From contig SEHC01000211.1 in the NCBI GenBank assembly GCA_004173415.1, positions 1-7,511 on the forward strand: a stretch of DNA of 7,511 bases, given 5' to 3'. The translations under genes were made by a program, and so were the position numbers. Source of the stretch: Lysobacteraceae bacterium. Its GTDB lineage: Bacteria; Pseudomonadota; Gammaproteobacteria; Xanthomonadales; Xanthomonadaceae. The notes beneath the pieces are model-generated. The model searched no databases. It had not been told where the DNA came from and saw only the letters and a program-made list of their open reading frames with translations. Every line of letters starts with the position of its first letter. The first letter of the stretch is position 1. Positions 1 through 7,228 of the stretch are shown piece after piece.

Positions 1-270
1 GAGGGTTTCACCGACCACGTGATCGAGACCCTGGCCAGCCAGGGCGAGGACCTGGTGTTCCTGCTGTGGGGCGCCTACGCGCAGAAGAAGGGCAGCATCA
101 TCGACCCGCGCCGGCACCGGGTGCTGCGCGCGCCGCATCCCTCGCCGCTGTCGGCGCACCGCGGCTTCATCGGCTGCGGCCATTTCTCGGCGGCCAACCA
201 GTTCCTGTCGCGCCAGGGCAGGGCGCCGATCGACTGGAGCCTGCCGCCGCGCGCGGCGCTGGCCGCCTAG
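1..270 (+). CDS. ung: Uracil-DNA glycosylase, C-terminal part (5' end outside window)
   Basis: Family 1 uracil-DNA glycosylase removes uracil from DNA by cleaving the N-glycosidic bond, starting base-excision repair in the cytoplasm. The frame is open from base 1, so the N-terminal part, including the water-activating Asp motif, lies outside the window. The 89 visible residues align by eye with the E. coli Ung C-terminus: LLWGAYAQKKG (residues 21-31) matches the uracil-specificity strand, and APHPSPLSAHRGF (44-56) is the DNA-intercalation loop with the catalytic His of HPSPLS at bases 136-138. The ending FSAANQFL...PIDWSLP is also typical, and the TAG stop at 268-270 gives the usual family end. 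The gene is convergent with the DUF2059 gene 18 bases downstream. No truncation or frame problem is visible in this part. The identification is very secure. Confidence 0.97.
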   Translation, partial: EGFTDHVIETLASQGEDLVFLLWGAYAQKKGSIIDPRRHRVLRAPHPSPLSAHRGFIGCGHFSAANQFLSRQGRAPIDWSLPPRAALAA

Positions 271-277
271 CGAGCCG

Positions 278-289
278 GGCCCGCGGGCC
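278..289. repeat. 12-base perfect palindrome in the ung/DUF2059 convergent gap
   Basis: GGCCCGCGGGCC is its own reverse complement and fills most of the 18 bases between the ung stop and the stop codon of the opposing DUF2059 gene, overlapping the last base of that stop codon. In RNA it could fold from either strand as a short GC hairpin (4-base stem, CGCG loop). That position would suit a bidirectional terminator between convergent genes, but no U-tract follows on either strand, so terminator function is only a guess. Confidence 0.4.
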
Positions 290-837
290 TACTTGCGCTT
301 CCTGCGGGCCGGGGTCTTCGGCGTTTCCGGCGGCGCCTCCTGGGCCGAGACGTCCTTCAGTTCGGCCTGCAGGGCTTCCATCATCGGGATCATCTTCTGC
401 TGGATAGCCCCCATCAGGTTCTGCATCAGCAGCGGGGTCTTGTCCAGCAGGTTCTGCCCGGCCCGGCTCTCGTAGAACTTGGCCATGGCCTTGACGTCGT
501 CGCTGCTGAAGGTCTGCTTGTAGACCTGCACGTAGACCGGGTGCATTTCCTCCCAGGCCAGGGTCTTGCGCACGATCTCGCTGGTCCGCGCCTGGATCCG
601 CTCGACCTCGGCGCGCTGCTTGGCGTCGAGCTCCTTGCCGGCGGTGATCTGGGCGAACTGCTGGCGCTGCATCTCCTCCATCTGCGGCAGGATCGCGCCG
701 AGCATGCTCTGGGCGCGCGAGGCCTTGAGCAGGCGATCGATCTCGGCATCGCTCGGCGGCGCGGCCAGCGCCGTGGCGCTGGCCAGGGCCAGGCAGGCGG
801 CGGCGAACAGGCGGGGAAGCGTTCTGGAAGAGTGCAT
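289..837 (-). CDS. Secreted/periplasmic DUF2059 domain protein
   Basis: This is a 182-residue protein of the DUF2059 family, whose molecular role is not established. From the chosen ATG at 835-837 it starts MHSSRTLPRLFAAACLALAS, a classic Sec signal peptide: an Arg near the start, a hydrophobic core, and a probable ALA|A cleavage after residue 25. The mature chain is predicted to be almost entirely helical. The DUF2059 core lies at about residues 80-160 and includes YVQVYKQTFSSDDVKAMAKFYES (about 102-124, given here in outline), the most recognisable part, followed by a Met- and Gln-rich helix. A Pro-rich tail ends in the strongly basic ARRKRK. An ATG 12 codons upstream (871-873) would put an Arg- and Pro-rich stretch before the signal peptide, so the shorter start is preferred. 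Neither start has a clear Shine-Dalgarno, and no convincing promoter is seen on this strand. It is convergent with ung and divergent from arfB. Confidence 0.88.
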   Translation of the reverse strand: MHSSRTLPRLFAAACLALASATALAAPPSDAEIDRLLKASRAQSMLGAILPQMEEMQRQQFAQITAGKELDAKQRAEVERIQARTSEIVRKTLAWEEMHPVYVQVYKQTFSSDDVKAMAKFYESRAGQNLLDKTPLLMQNLMGAIQQKMIPMMEALQAELKDVSAQEAPPETPKTPARRKRK

Positions 838-928
838 TCGGGGCGTGTCCGGTGGGCTGCGACGAGGCCGCATAGTGCCGATCGGGAAGTAAAACAGCGG
901 TTAAGCGCCGGCCTCGCGGATCCGGCGG

Positions 929-957
929 ATGCCAGTGGCGGCGCATCGCCCTACAAT
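929..957 (+). promoter_or_regulatory. Predicted sigma70-type promoter for arfB (leaderless arrangement)
   Basis: A -35-like ATGCCA (929-934, four of six matches to TTGACA) is followed by a 17-base spacer and a -10 TACAAT (952-957, five of six matches to TATAAT). This AT-rich hexamer stands out in very GC-rich surroundings. Transcription would be expected to start about seven bases after the -10, at or next to the A of the arfB ATG (964). There is no Shine-Dalgarno before that ATG, which agrees with a leaderless mRNA. It is a prediction from sequence only. Confidence 0.55.
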
Positions 958-963
958 TGGCCG

Positions 964-1395
964 ATGGGGAGCGACGCACTCGAAATCACGCCGACTCTGG
1001 CGATACCCGAGGCCGAACTGGTCGAGCGCTTCGTGCGCGCCAGCGGCGCCGGCGGGCAGAACGTGAACAAGGTGTCGACCGCGGTGGAACTGCGCTTCGA
1101 CCTGGCCGGCTCGCCGTCGCTGCCCGAACCGGTGCGCGCGCGCCTGCTGGCCCGGCGCGACCGGCGGATCACCGACGAGGGCGTGCTGGTGATCGATGCG
1201 CAGCGCTTCCGCACCCAGGACCGCAACCGCCAGGACGCGCGCGAGCGCCTGGCCGCGTTCATCGAAGCCGGGTTGCAGGCGCCGAAGAAGCGTGTCGCCA
1301 CCAAGCCCACCCACGGTTCCAAGTTGCGTCGCCTCGATGCCAAGCGCGGGCGCGCCCAGATCAAGCGCGGCCGTTCGCCCGGCCAATGGGAATGA
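964..1395 (+). CDS. arfB: Alternative ribosome-rescue factor ArfB (peptidyl-tRNA hydrolase, YaeJ)
   Basis: ArfB frees ribosomes stalled at the 3' end of non-stop mRNAs: its basic tail enters the empty mRNA channel and its GGQ loop hydrolyses the peptidyl-tRNA. The 143-residue product (E. coli ArfB is about 140) has the release-factor GGQ within GAGGQNVNKVST (residues 28-39, GGQ at 30-32). It lacks the codon-recognition domains of RF1/RF2, as expected for a single-domain ArfB. ITDEGVLVIDAQRFRTQDRNRQ (about 69-90) is the conserved second half of the domain. Residues 106-138 form a Lys/Arg-rich tail (KKRVATKPTHGSKLRRL and onward) typical of ArfB. The start ATG is the only suitable initiator near the domain edge. 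It has no Shine-Dalgarno, but a promoter-like TACAAT lies six bases upstream, suggesting a leaderless transcript. The stop overlaps the start of the downstream acyltransferase. The call is very secure. Confidence 0.96.
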   Translation: MGSDALEITPTLAIPEAELVERFVRASGAGGQNVNKVSTAVELRFDLAGSPSLPEPVRARLLARRDRRITDEGVLVIDAQRFRTQDRNRQDARERLAAFIEAGLQAPKKRVATKPTHGSKLRRLDAKRGRAQIKRGRSPGQWE

Positions 1396-2003
1396 AAGTG
1401 TTGGACAAGACCCAATCCGTGATCCCGGTGATCCCGCCGAACCTGCCGCAGGTCAAGCCCAACCGCTTCACTCGCTGGCTGGGGCGCAGCGTGTTGCGGC
1501 TGGGTGGCTGGCGGGTGGTCGGCAACATCCCCGACCTGCCCAGGGCGGTGCTGATCGTGGCCCCGCATTCCTCCAACTGGGACGGCCTGTGGGGCATGGC
1601 GGCCAAGATCGCGATGGGCCTGAAGGTCTGCGTGCTGGGCAAAGCGCAACTGTTCTGGTGGCCGCTGGGTCCGCTGCTGCGGCGCCTGGGCGCGGTGCCG
1701 GTCGACCGCAGCTCGCCGCAGGGCACGGTGGAGCAGGCGGTGGCGGTGATCCGGGCCAATGACCGGATCTGGTTCACCCTGACCCCGGAAGGCACCCGCA
1801 AGCGCGTGGAAAGATGGAAGAGCGGCTTCCTGAAGATCGCGCGCCGCGCCGACGTGCCGATCGTGATGGCCTATTTCCACTATCCCGACAAGACCATCGG
1901 CATCGGCGAGGTGTTCCATCCAACCGGCGACGAGGAAGCGGACATGGCCGCGGTCCGCGCCTGGTACCGCAACTGGCAGGGCCGCAACCGCGGCACGGTC
2001 TAG
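1392..2003 (+). CDS. PlsC-type lysophospholipid/glycerol-phosphate acyltransferase family protein
   Basis: The product is a 203-residue member of the PlsC/LPLAT superfamily, which transfers an acyl chain to a lysophospholipid or related hydroxyl at the cytoplasmic face of the membrane; the substrate here cannot be read from sequence. The catalytic H-X4-D motif is HSSNWD (residues 59-64). GAVPVDR (100-106) is the family's second block, and the third, TPEGTR (131-136), is the acyl-acceptor/phosphate-binding motif. A hydrophobic amphipathic stretch (FWWPLGPLL, 88-96) probably contacts the membrane, and no clear N-terminal transmembrane helix is seen. The protein is shorter than classical PlsC (about 245 residues), as in the compact 'acyltransferase' group. 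The ATG at 1392 overlaps the arfB stop as ATGA, implying translational coupling. An in-frame ATG at 1386 would add only two residues. No separate promoter or good Shine-Dalgarno is visible, so co-transcription with arfB is likely. Confidence 0.9.
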   Translation: MKVLDKTQSVIPVIPPNLPQVKPNRFTRWLGRSVLRLGGWRVVGNIPDLPRAVLIVAPHSSNWDGLWGMAAKIAMGLKVCVLGKAQLFWWPLGPLLRRLGAVPVDRSSPQGTVEQAVAVIRANDRIWFTLTPEGTRKRVERWKSGFLKIARRADVPIVMAYFHYPDKTIGIGEVFHPTGDEEADMAAVRAWYRNWQGRNRGTV

Positions 2004-2055
2004 TCCGGCACTGGCGTTGCGTGGTTTCGGCGCCGGGCGCCACCAGGCCCCGCCT

Positions 2056-2283
2056 TCAGCCGGGCGGCTGCAGCCCCTGCTCGGCCAGCATCGCCGCCAG
2101 GCGATCGCGCACGTAGTCGCGGTCGGCGGGTCCGGCGCGTTCCAGGATCTGGTCGGACAAGGCCTGGAACTGCGGCCAGAACTGCGCTTCGTGGCGCAGC
2201 TTCTCGCGCCACGGCGGCAGCATCCGCGCCAGGTGCTCCAGCTCGGCGTCCACTTGCGCGCGGCTCAGGCCGGGCGCGGCCAT
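2056..2283 (-). CDS. Small hypothetical protein, 75 aa
   Basis: I do not recognise this family. The 75-residue product is soluble-looking, with no signal peptide or membrane segment. It is predicted to be helical, with charged, heptad-like stretches (AQVDAELEHLARML, residues 9-22; DRDYVRDRLAAMLAEQ, about 54-69) around a Trp-containing centre (PPWREKLRHEAQFW). The ATG at 2281-2283 is preceded by GAGG four bases upstream, a reasonable Shine-Dalgarno. The start lies 19 bases inside the end of the glucan synthase reading frame on the same strand, so it is most likely the last gene of that transcript. It converges with the acyltransferase gene across a 52-base gap. Coding status rests on the Shine-Dalgarno, the operon-like overlap and a natural amino-acid composition. 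No frame on the other strand competes convincingly. Function unknown. Confidence 0.66.
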   Translation of the reverse strand: MAAPGLSRAQVDAELEHLARMLPPWREKLRHEAQFWPQFQALSDQILERAGPADRDYVRDRLAAMLAEQGLQPPG

Positions 2284-2439
2284 GTCGCCTCGACGTGGTG
2301 GACGGCGCCGTCGTCGACCAGGGTGAAGCCGAAACCCGATTGTTCATAGCCGTCCACGCGCATGCCGGGCTCGCCGCCGTCGACCTGGACGATGTCGATC
2401 AGGTACATGCTTTCGCCGTGCCGGTACTGCAGAGACAGC

Positions 2440-2470
2440 CGCTTCCCCGGGGTCCAGCGCATGGTTGACC
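2440..2470 (-). other. Second frame break in the glucan synthase: apparent ~200-base deletion removing a GH94 motif
   Basis: The long middle frame reads ...WELAGMINPVNHA down to base 2458 and then becomes non-family sequence (VSAVPARRKHVPDRH). Another frame continues from 2459 as RWTPGKRLSLQYRHGESMY, which matches the end of GH94, with the Trp in the place of the conserved one in P-x-W just before it. The stretch normally between these points (YKVEPYV...ADVY, then GRGGWTWYTGSAGW, about 68 residues) is absent from all frames. The frame change implies a deletion length of 3n+2 bases. In characterised GH94 phosphorylases the TGS loop helps form the phosphate site, so activity should be lost if this is real. 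Confidence 0.8.
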
Positions 2471-5400
2471 GGGTTGATCATCCCGGCCAGCTCCCAGGCC
2501 TTGTCGCGGTCGCCCAGACGGGCGAAGGCCATCGCCGCCCACACCGCCGCGTGGGTGTACTGGCCGCCGTTCTCGCGCACCCCCGGCACGTAGCCGCGGA
2601 TGTAGCCCGGGTCGTGCAGGGTCTTGTCGAACGGCGGATCCAGCAACTGGATCAGCCCCGCCTCGCGCTTGACCAGGTAACGGTCCAGCGAGGCCATCGC
2701 CTGGCGCGCGCGGCCCGGCCCGGCCACCCCGGACAGCACCGACCAGCTTTGCGAGATCGAGTCGATGCGGCATTCATCGCTCTGGGTGGAACCCAGCGGA
2801 GTGCCGTCGTCGAACCAGGCCCGGCGGTACCACTCGCCATCCCAGGCATGTGTTTCCAGGTTCGATTGCAGGCGCGCGGCCGTCTGGGTGCAGAAGCCGG
2901 CGATCGCCTCGTCGCCACGGGCCCGCGCCACTTCGCCGAAGCGTTGCAGGGCCTCGTGCAGGAAGAAGCCCAGCCACACGCTTTCGCCGCGCCCGGCTTC
3001 GCCGACCCGGTTCATGCCATCGTTCCAGTCGCCGGTGCCGATCAGCGGCAGGCCGCGCTCGCCGATCAGCTCGGCGCCGCGCTTCAACGCCAGCACGCAG
3101 TGTTCGTAGAACGACTGCTGGATGCCCGACGGTACCGGCAGGTCGTAATAGGACTCCTCGTCGGCATTGACCAGGCGTCCTTCGATGAAACGCACCGGCT
3201 CTTCCAGCAGCGAGTGATCGCCGGTCACCTGCAGGTAGCGGCAGGTGGCCAGCGGCAGCCACAGGTAGTCGTCCGAACAGCGCGTGCGCACGCCGCGGCC
3301 CTGCGGCGGATGCCACCAGTGCAGCACGTCGCCCTGCGGGAACTGGTGGGCGGCGCTGAGCAGCAGGTGCTCGCGGGTCAGCGCCGGCCGGGCGTGGATC
3401 GTGGCCATCACGTCCTGCAGCTGGTCGCGGAAGCCGAAGGCGCCGCCGGACTGGTAATATCCGCTGCGGGCGATATAGCGGCAGGCCAGGGTCTGGTACA
3501 GCAGCCAGCCATTGGCCAGCGCGTCCACGGCCGGGTCGGGGGTCTTGACCCGCACCGCGTTGAGCGTGTCCAGCCAATGGATGCGCACGTTGTCCAGCGC
3601 ATCGTGTGCTGCACTGCTGCCCCGGGTCCGCTGGGCCAGCTCGATCGCGGCGCGATGGCTCTGGCCCACGCCCAGCCGGAACACGACCTCATGGTCCTGG
3701 TCCGGCGCCAGCTCCAGCGGCACCTGGATCGCCGCGCACGGGTCCAGGCCCACGCCGAGCCTGCCCGAGAGCTTCTCGCGCGACAGGGCGGACGGATCGG
3801 CGAGGCTGCCGTTGCGGCCGAGGAACTCGCCGCGGTCGGCGGTGAACGAGCGCCCGGCGCCATCGGCGTCGAAGAACGCGACGCGGCCCTCGAACTCGGT
3901 GTTGTACGGGTTGCGCGCGGTCAGCACGCCGCTGCCCGGGTCCAGTTCGCTGACCACGTGCATCTGCGACCTGGCGCGGATGTCGCCCAGTACCCATTCG
4001 ACATAGCCGATGGCGCTGAGCCGGCGCGGCCGCGCGGACAGGTTGCGCAGCCGCAGCACCGAGAACTTCACCGCTTCCTCCAGGCCGACGTAGACCCACA
4101 GTTCGCTGGCGATGCCGTCCTCGAGATGCTCGTAGACGCTGTAGCCGAAGCCGTGGCGGGTCCGGTAGGCGCCACGGCCGCGGCGCGGCAGCGGCATTGG
4201 CGACCAGCTGCGGCCGGTCTCCTCGTCGCGCAGGTACAGCGCCTCGCCGCCGGTATCGGAGACCGGGTCGTTGTGCCAGGGCGTGAGCCGGAACTCGTGC
4301 GCGTTCTCGAACCAGGTGTAGCCCGGCGCGCTTTCGCTGACCACCGTGCCCAGCTTGGCGTTGGCCATCACGTTGGACCACGGCGCCGGGGTCGGCTCGC
4401 CCTCGCGCAGGGTGATGACGTACTCGCGGCCATCGGCGGAGAACGCGCCGGTGCCGTTGTCGAACTGGAACGCCTCGGCGACCGCCTCGAAGGGCCAGGG
4501 ATCGCGGAACTCGGGATCGGCTTGCGTGGCGGCTGGAGGCGGCAGGCCGTTGCCGCCCGTTCCGGCGTCGGCCGCGGGCAAGGGCGGCGCGCCGTCGGCG
4601 AACAGCAGCGGCATGCTGCGTTCGGGCGGCACGTGGCGGCCGACCTGAGCGGCCAGGGTGCCGCGCTGGTCGCTGATGACGACCCGGGCCACGGTCTGCA
4701 GCAGGACCCGGTCCTCCTGCGAGATCTGCTGGGCCGGGCGCACGAAGATGCCGCCGGGGCGGTCCAGCACGTTGCCTTCCGGCCCGGCCGAGACCAGGCC
4801 GAGGATCTGTTCCTGCAACTGCTGCCGGTAGCCGGCCTGGTCCTCGTTCCAGATCACCAGGTCCACGTTGAGTCCCTTCAGCCGCCAGTAGGCGTGGGCC
4901 TGGACCATCTGCCGGACGAGCTCGATGTTGGCCGGGTCGGCGATCTGCACCAGCACGATCGGCAGGTCGCCGGAAATCGCATGGCCCCAGAGGCCCGGCT
5001 GGCCGCGCCGGTTCTGCCGCAGCAGGGCCGGATCGGCGCGCAGGAACGGATGCGCATAGACCATCAGCCCGGCCAGCTGCTCGTACAGCTGGGCATCGGC
5101 CTGCGAGGCGTTGATCTGCCGGCGCACCACCTGGCTGTGGGTCCAGGCCAGGTCGAGCACGCGGTCGGCCAGGCGCCGGTCGCGGTACTTGTCCAGCAGC
5201 GCCGCGCAGGCCTCGCGGTCGGCGCCGACCCCGGTGACCATGTCGATGGTGGCGGTCTGGTCCGGGGCCAGGGTGATCCGGCAACGGATGGCGACGATCG
5301 GATCGAGCACCGAGCCTTCCGAATCCGACAGCGCCGGGGTCGACAGCGCCTGCGGGTTGCGCGGCGTGTTGCCGCGGCCGAGGAAGCGCGAGCGGTCGGT

Positions 5401-6499
5401 CTCGTAGGAGATCTCGCTGATGTCGGCATCGTGCACGGCCACCAGGTGCAGCATCCACGGCGGGATCTCGTCGTGCGAACGCGGCCGCCGCGTGCACAGC
5501 AGCGCCTGCTTGGCGCGCACGATCTCGGTCTGCACGAACAGGTTGCTGAAGGCCGGGTGCATCTCGTCGGCGATCGACGGCGCCAGCACCACCTCGGCAT
5601 AGGTGGTCACCTCGATGGTCCGCGTGCGGCGCGAGCGGTTGGACAGGGTCAGCCGCCGCAACTCGATGTCGTCCTCGGCCGAGATTGCGATCTCCAGGTG
5701 CGAGTCGTAGTCGCGCCGGCGCCCGCGGAACTCGGCCTTGGCGTCGGAGAAGATCGCCTCGTACTGGTCCACCTTGACGCAGGTCGGCTGGAAGGCCGCC
5801 GACCAGTAGTCGCCGCTGTACACATCGCGCAGGTAGCAGAAGCTGCCCCAGTGGTCGCGGGTGCCGTCCTCGCGCCAGCGCGTCACCGCCATGTCGCGCA
5901 GGCGGCTGTAGCCGCCGCCGGCGCTGGTCAGCAGGCCGTGGTAGCGGCCGTTGGACAGCATCTGCACCGCCGGCCGGGTCTGGTCGGGGCTGCGGAACAC
6001 GCGCAGCTGGGTTTCCGACGCCGCCGGCGCCACCCGCGGCGCGCTGGCCTCGGTCTCGTGCGGGTGGAATACGCCGGTGCGCGGGATGCGTTCCTGCAAC
6101 AGCAGCACGGTGGCCTGGAACTCGGCATCGGCGAGGAACCGCTTCTGCATGGGCTGGTCGTGCAGCAGGTAGTCCATGGCCAGGAAGCCCATGCCCTGGT
6201 GGTGGGCCATGAACGAGCGGATCACCGCGTGGTCCTGGCCACGCGGGATCCGCGCCGGGGTGTAGTCGATGGCCTCATAGAAGCCGTAGGCGCCGTCGAA
6301 GCCCAGCGCCTGCATGCGCTGCAGGTTCTGGCAGGCCGCCTCCGGCGCAACCATCAGCGCCATCATCGTGGCATAGGGCGCGACCACCAGGTCCTGGCCG
6401 AGTCCCCGCTTGAGCCCGGTTCCGGGAACGCCGAAAGCGCGGTACTGGTAGTTCATGCGCGCATCGACCAGGTTGTAGCCCGATTCGGACACCCCCCAG

Positions 6500-6530
6500 G
6501 GCACGCGTGGTGCGCGGTCTGGTCCAGCAG
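6500..6530 (-). other. First frame break in the glucan synthase: apparent ~37-base deletion
   Basis: Reading the minus strand, the family sequence runs ...SYPDTLLDQT up to base 6516 and then turns into nonsense (AHHACPGGCPNR), ending at a stop at 6453. A second frame takes over at once with RAPRVPWGVSESGYN. In family members recalled from memory, about 16 residues separate DQT from VPWG. Here only 11 bases do, so about 37 bases (12 residues plus one base) are missing. A pure indel of one or two bases would not explain the missing residues. Confidence 0.8.
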
Positions 6531-7198
6531 GGTGTCCGGATAGCTGGGCATCACCAGCTGCGGCATCAGGTATTCGAACATCGAGCCGCTCCAGGACAGC
6601 AGCATCGCGTCGCCGTCCACGTCGGTCAGCAAGCGGCCCAGCGCGAACCAGGTCTCCTGCGGCAGCTGGCCCTGGGCGATGGCCACGAAGCTGCACAGCC
6701 GCGCCTCGGAGGCGAGCAGGTCGTAGAAGCCGGGGTCCAGGCGGCGTTCGTCGACGTTGTAGCCGATCGACAGCAGGTGGCGGCTGCGGTCGTAGAGGAA
6801 CTCGTATTCCATCAGCGAGAACTGGCCGGCCACGTGCGCCAACCGTTCCAGGTCCTGGATCCGCGCCAGCGCCCGGGCCCGCACCTGCGGGTCGCGCGCG
6901 TCCAGTCGCAGTTCGCGCAGGGTCGGCAGGCGCCCGACGGCACGCTCCTGCGCCCGGCCCTCGAGGTCGGTGGCCGCCGGATCGGAACCGGTGAACCATT
7001 GCAGCTCCGCATGCGCCGCCTGGCAGGCCGACACGAGCAGGCCCGGCCAGTGCGGCCCGGGTTCGCCCTCCGCTTGCGGCGCAGGCCACGCCGCGAGGAT
7101 CTCCGCGGCCAGCGCCCGCAGCCGCGCGATGACCTGCGCGGCCTGCGCCAGCGACGGCAGTGGCGCGAGCCGGGCCTCTTCCAGCGCGGCGGCGAAGG

Positions 7199-7228
7199 CC
7201 TGCACCTGCGCCTGCGCCTGGGCCTGCG
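7199..7228. repeat. Imperfect hexamer tandem repeat (5 x CCTGCG-like)
   Basis: Five consecutive hexamers (CCTGCA, CCTGCG, CCTGCG, CCTGGG, CCTGCG) lie inside the glucan synthase gene and encode an alternating Gln-Ala stretch, TQAQAQAQVQA, on the minus strand, in the variable linker before the glycoamylase-like domain. The repeat unit is two codons, so gain or loss of units would keep the frame. It is low-complexity coding sequence rather than a separate element. Confidence 0.6.

Noticed and set aside
838..963. Search for a minus-strand promoter for the DUF2059 gene
   Set aside because: Candidates such as TATGCG or CACTAT have poor or wrongly spaced -35 partners, so nothing is called.
2029..2041. 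GGCGCCGGGCGCC hairpin (5-base stem) in the gap between the acyltransferase and the small unknown gene
   Set aside because: The stem is short, no U-tract follows on either strand, and such GC inverted repeats are expected by chance at this base composition. A terminator call is not supported.
2265..2462. The 65-codon minus-strand frame as an independent small gene
   Set aside because: Its sequence (YRHGESMYLIDI, LVDDGAVHHV) matches the C-terminal end of cyclic glucan synthases, and its Met lies at the deletion junction. It is a displaced fragment of the same gene.
6453..6520. Programmed ribosomal frameshifting as the cause of the first frame break
   Set aside because: There is no slippery heptamer with a downstream structure that I can see, and about 12 conserved residues are missing, which frameshifting alone would not explain.
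2362..6543. A 1,393-codon open frame on the plus strand opposite the glucan synthase gene
   Set aside because: It is antisense to a region with unmistakable GH94 and glycoamylase-like motifs. Long antisense frames arise in very GC-rich genes with third-position GC bias. Its composition (rich in Arg, Ala, His, Gln and Val, with no recognisable domain) is that of a shadow.
6517..7089. N-terminal extension of the long middle frame of the glucan synthase (Met at 7089)
   Set aside because: These residues are Arg/Ala/Gly/Pro-rich nonsense lying over family-matching sequence in another frame. The middle segment is a continuation after a deletion, not a gene with its own start.
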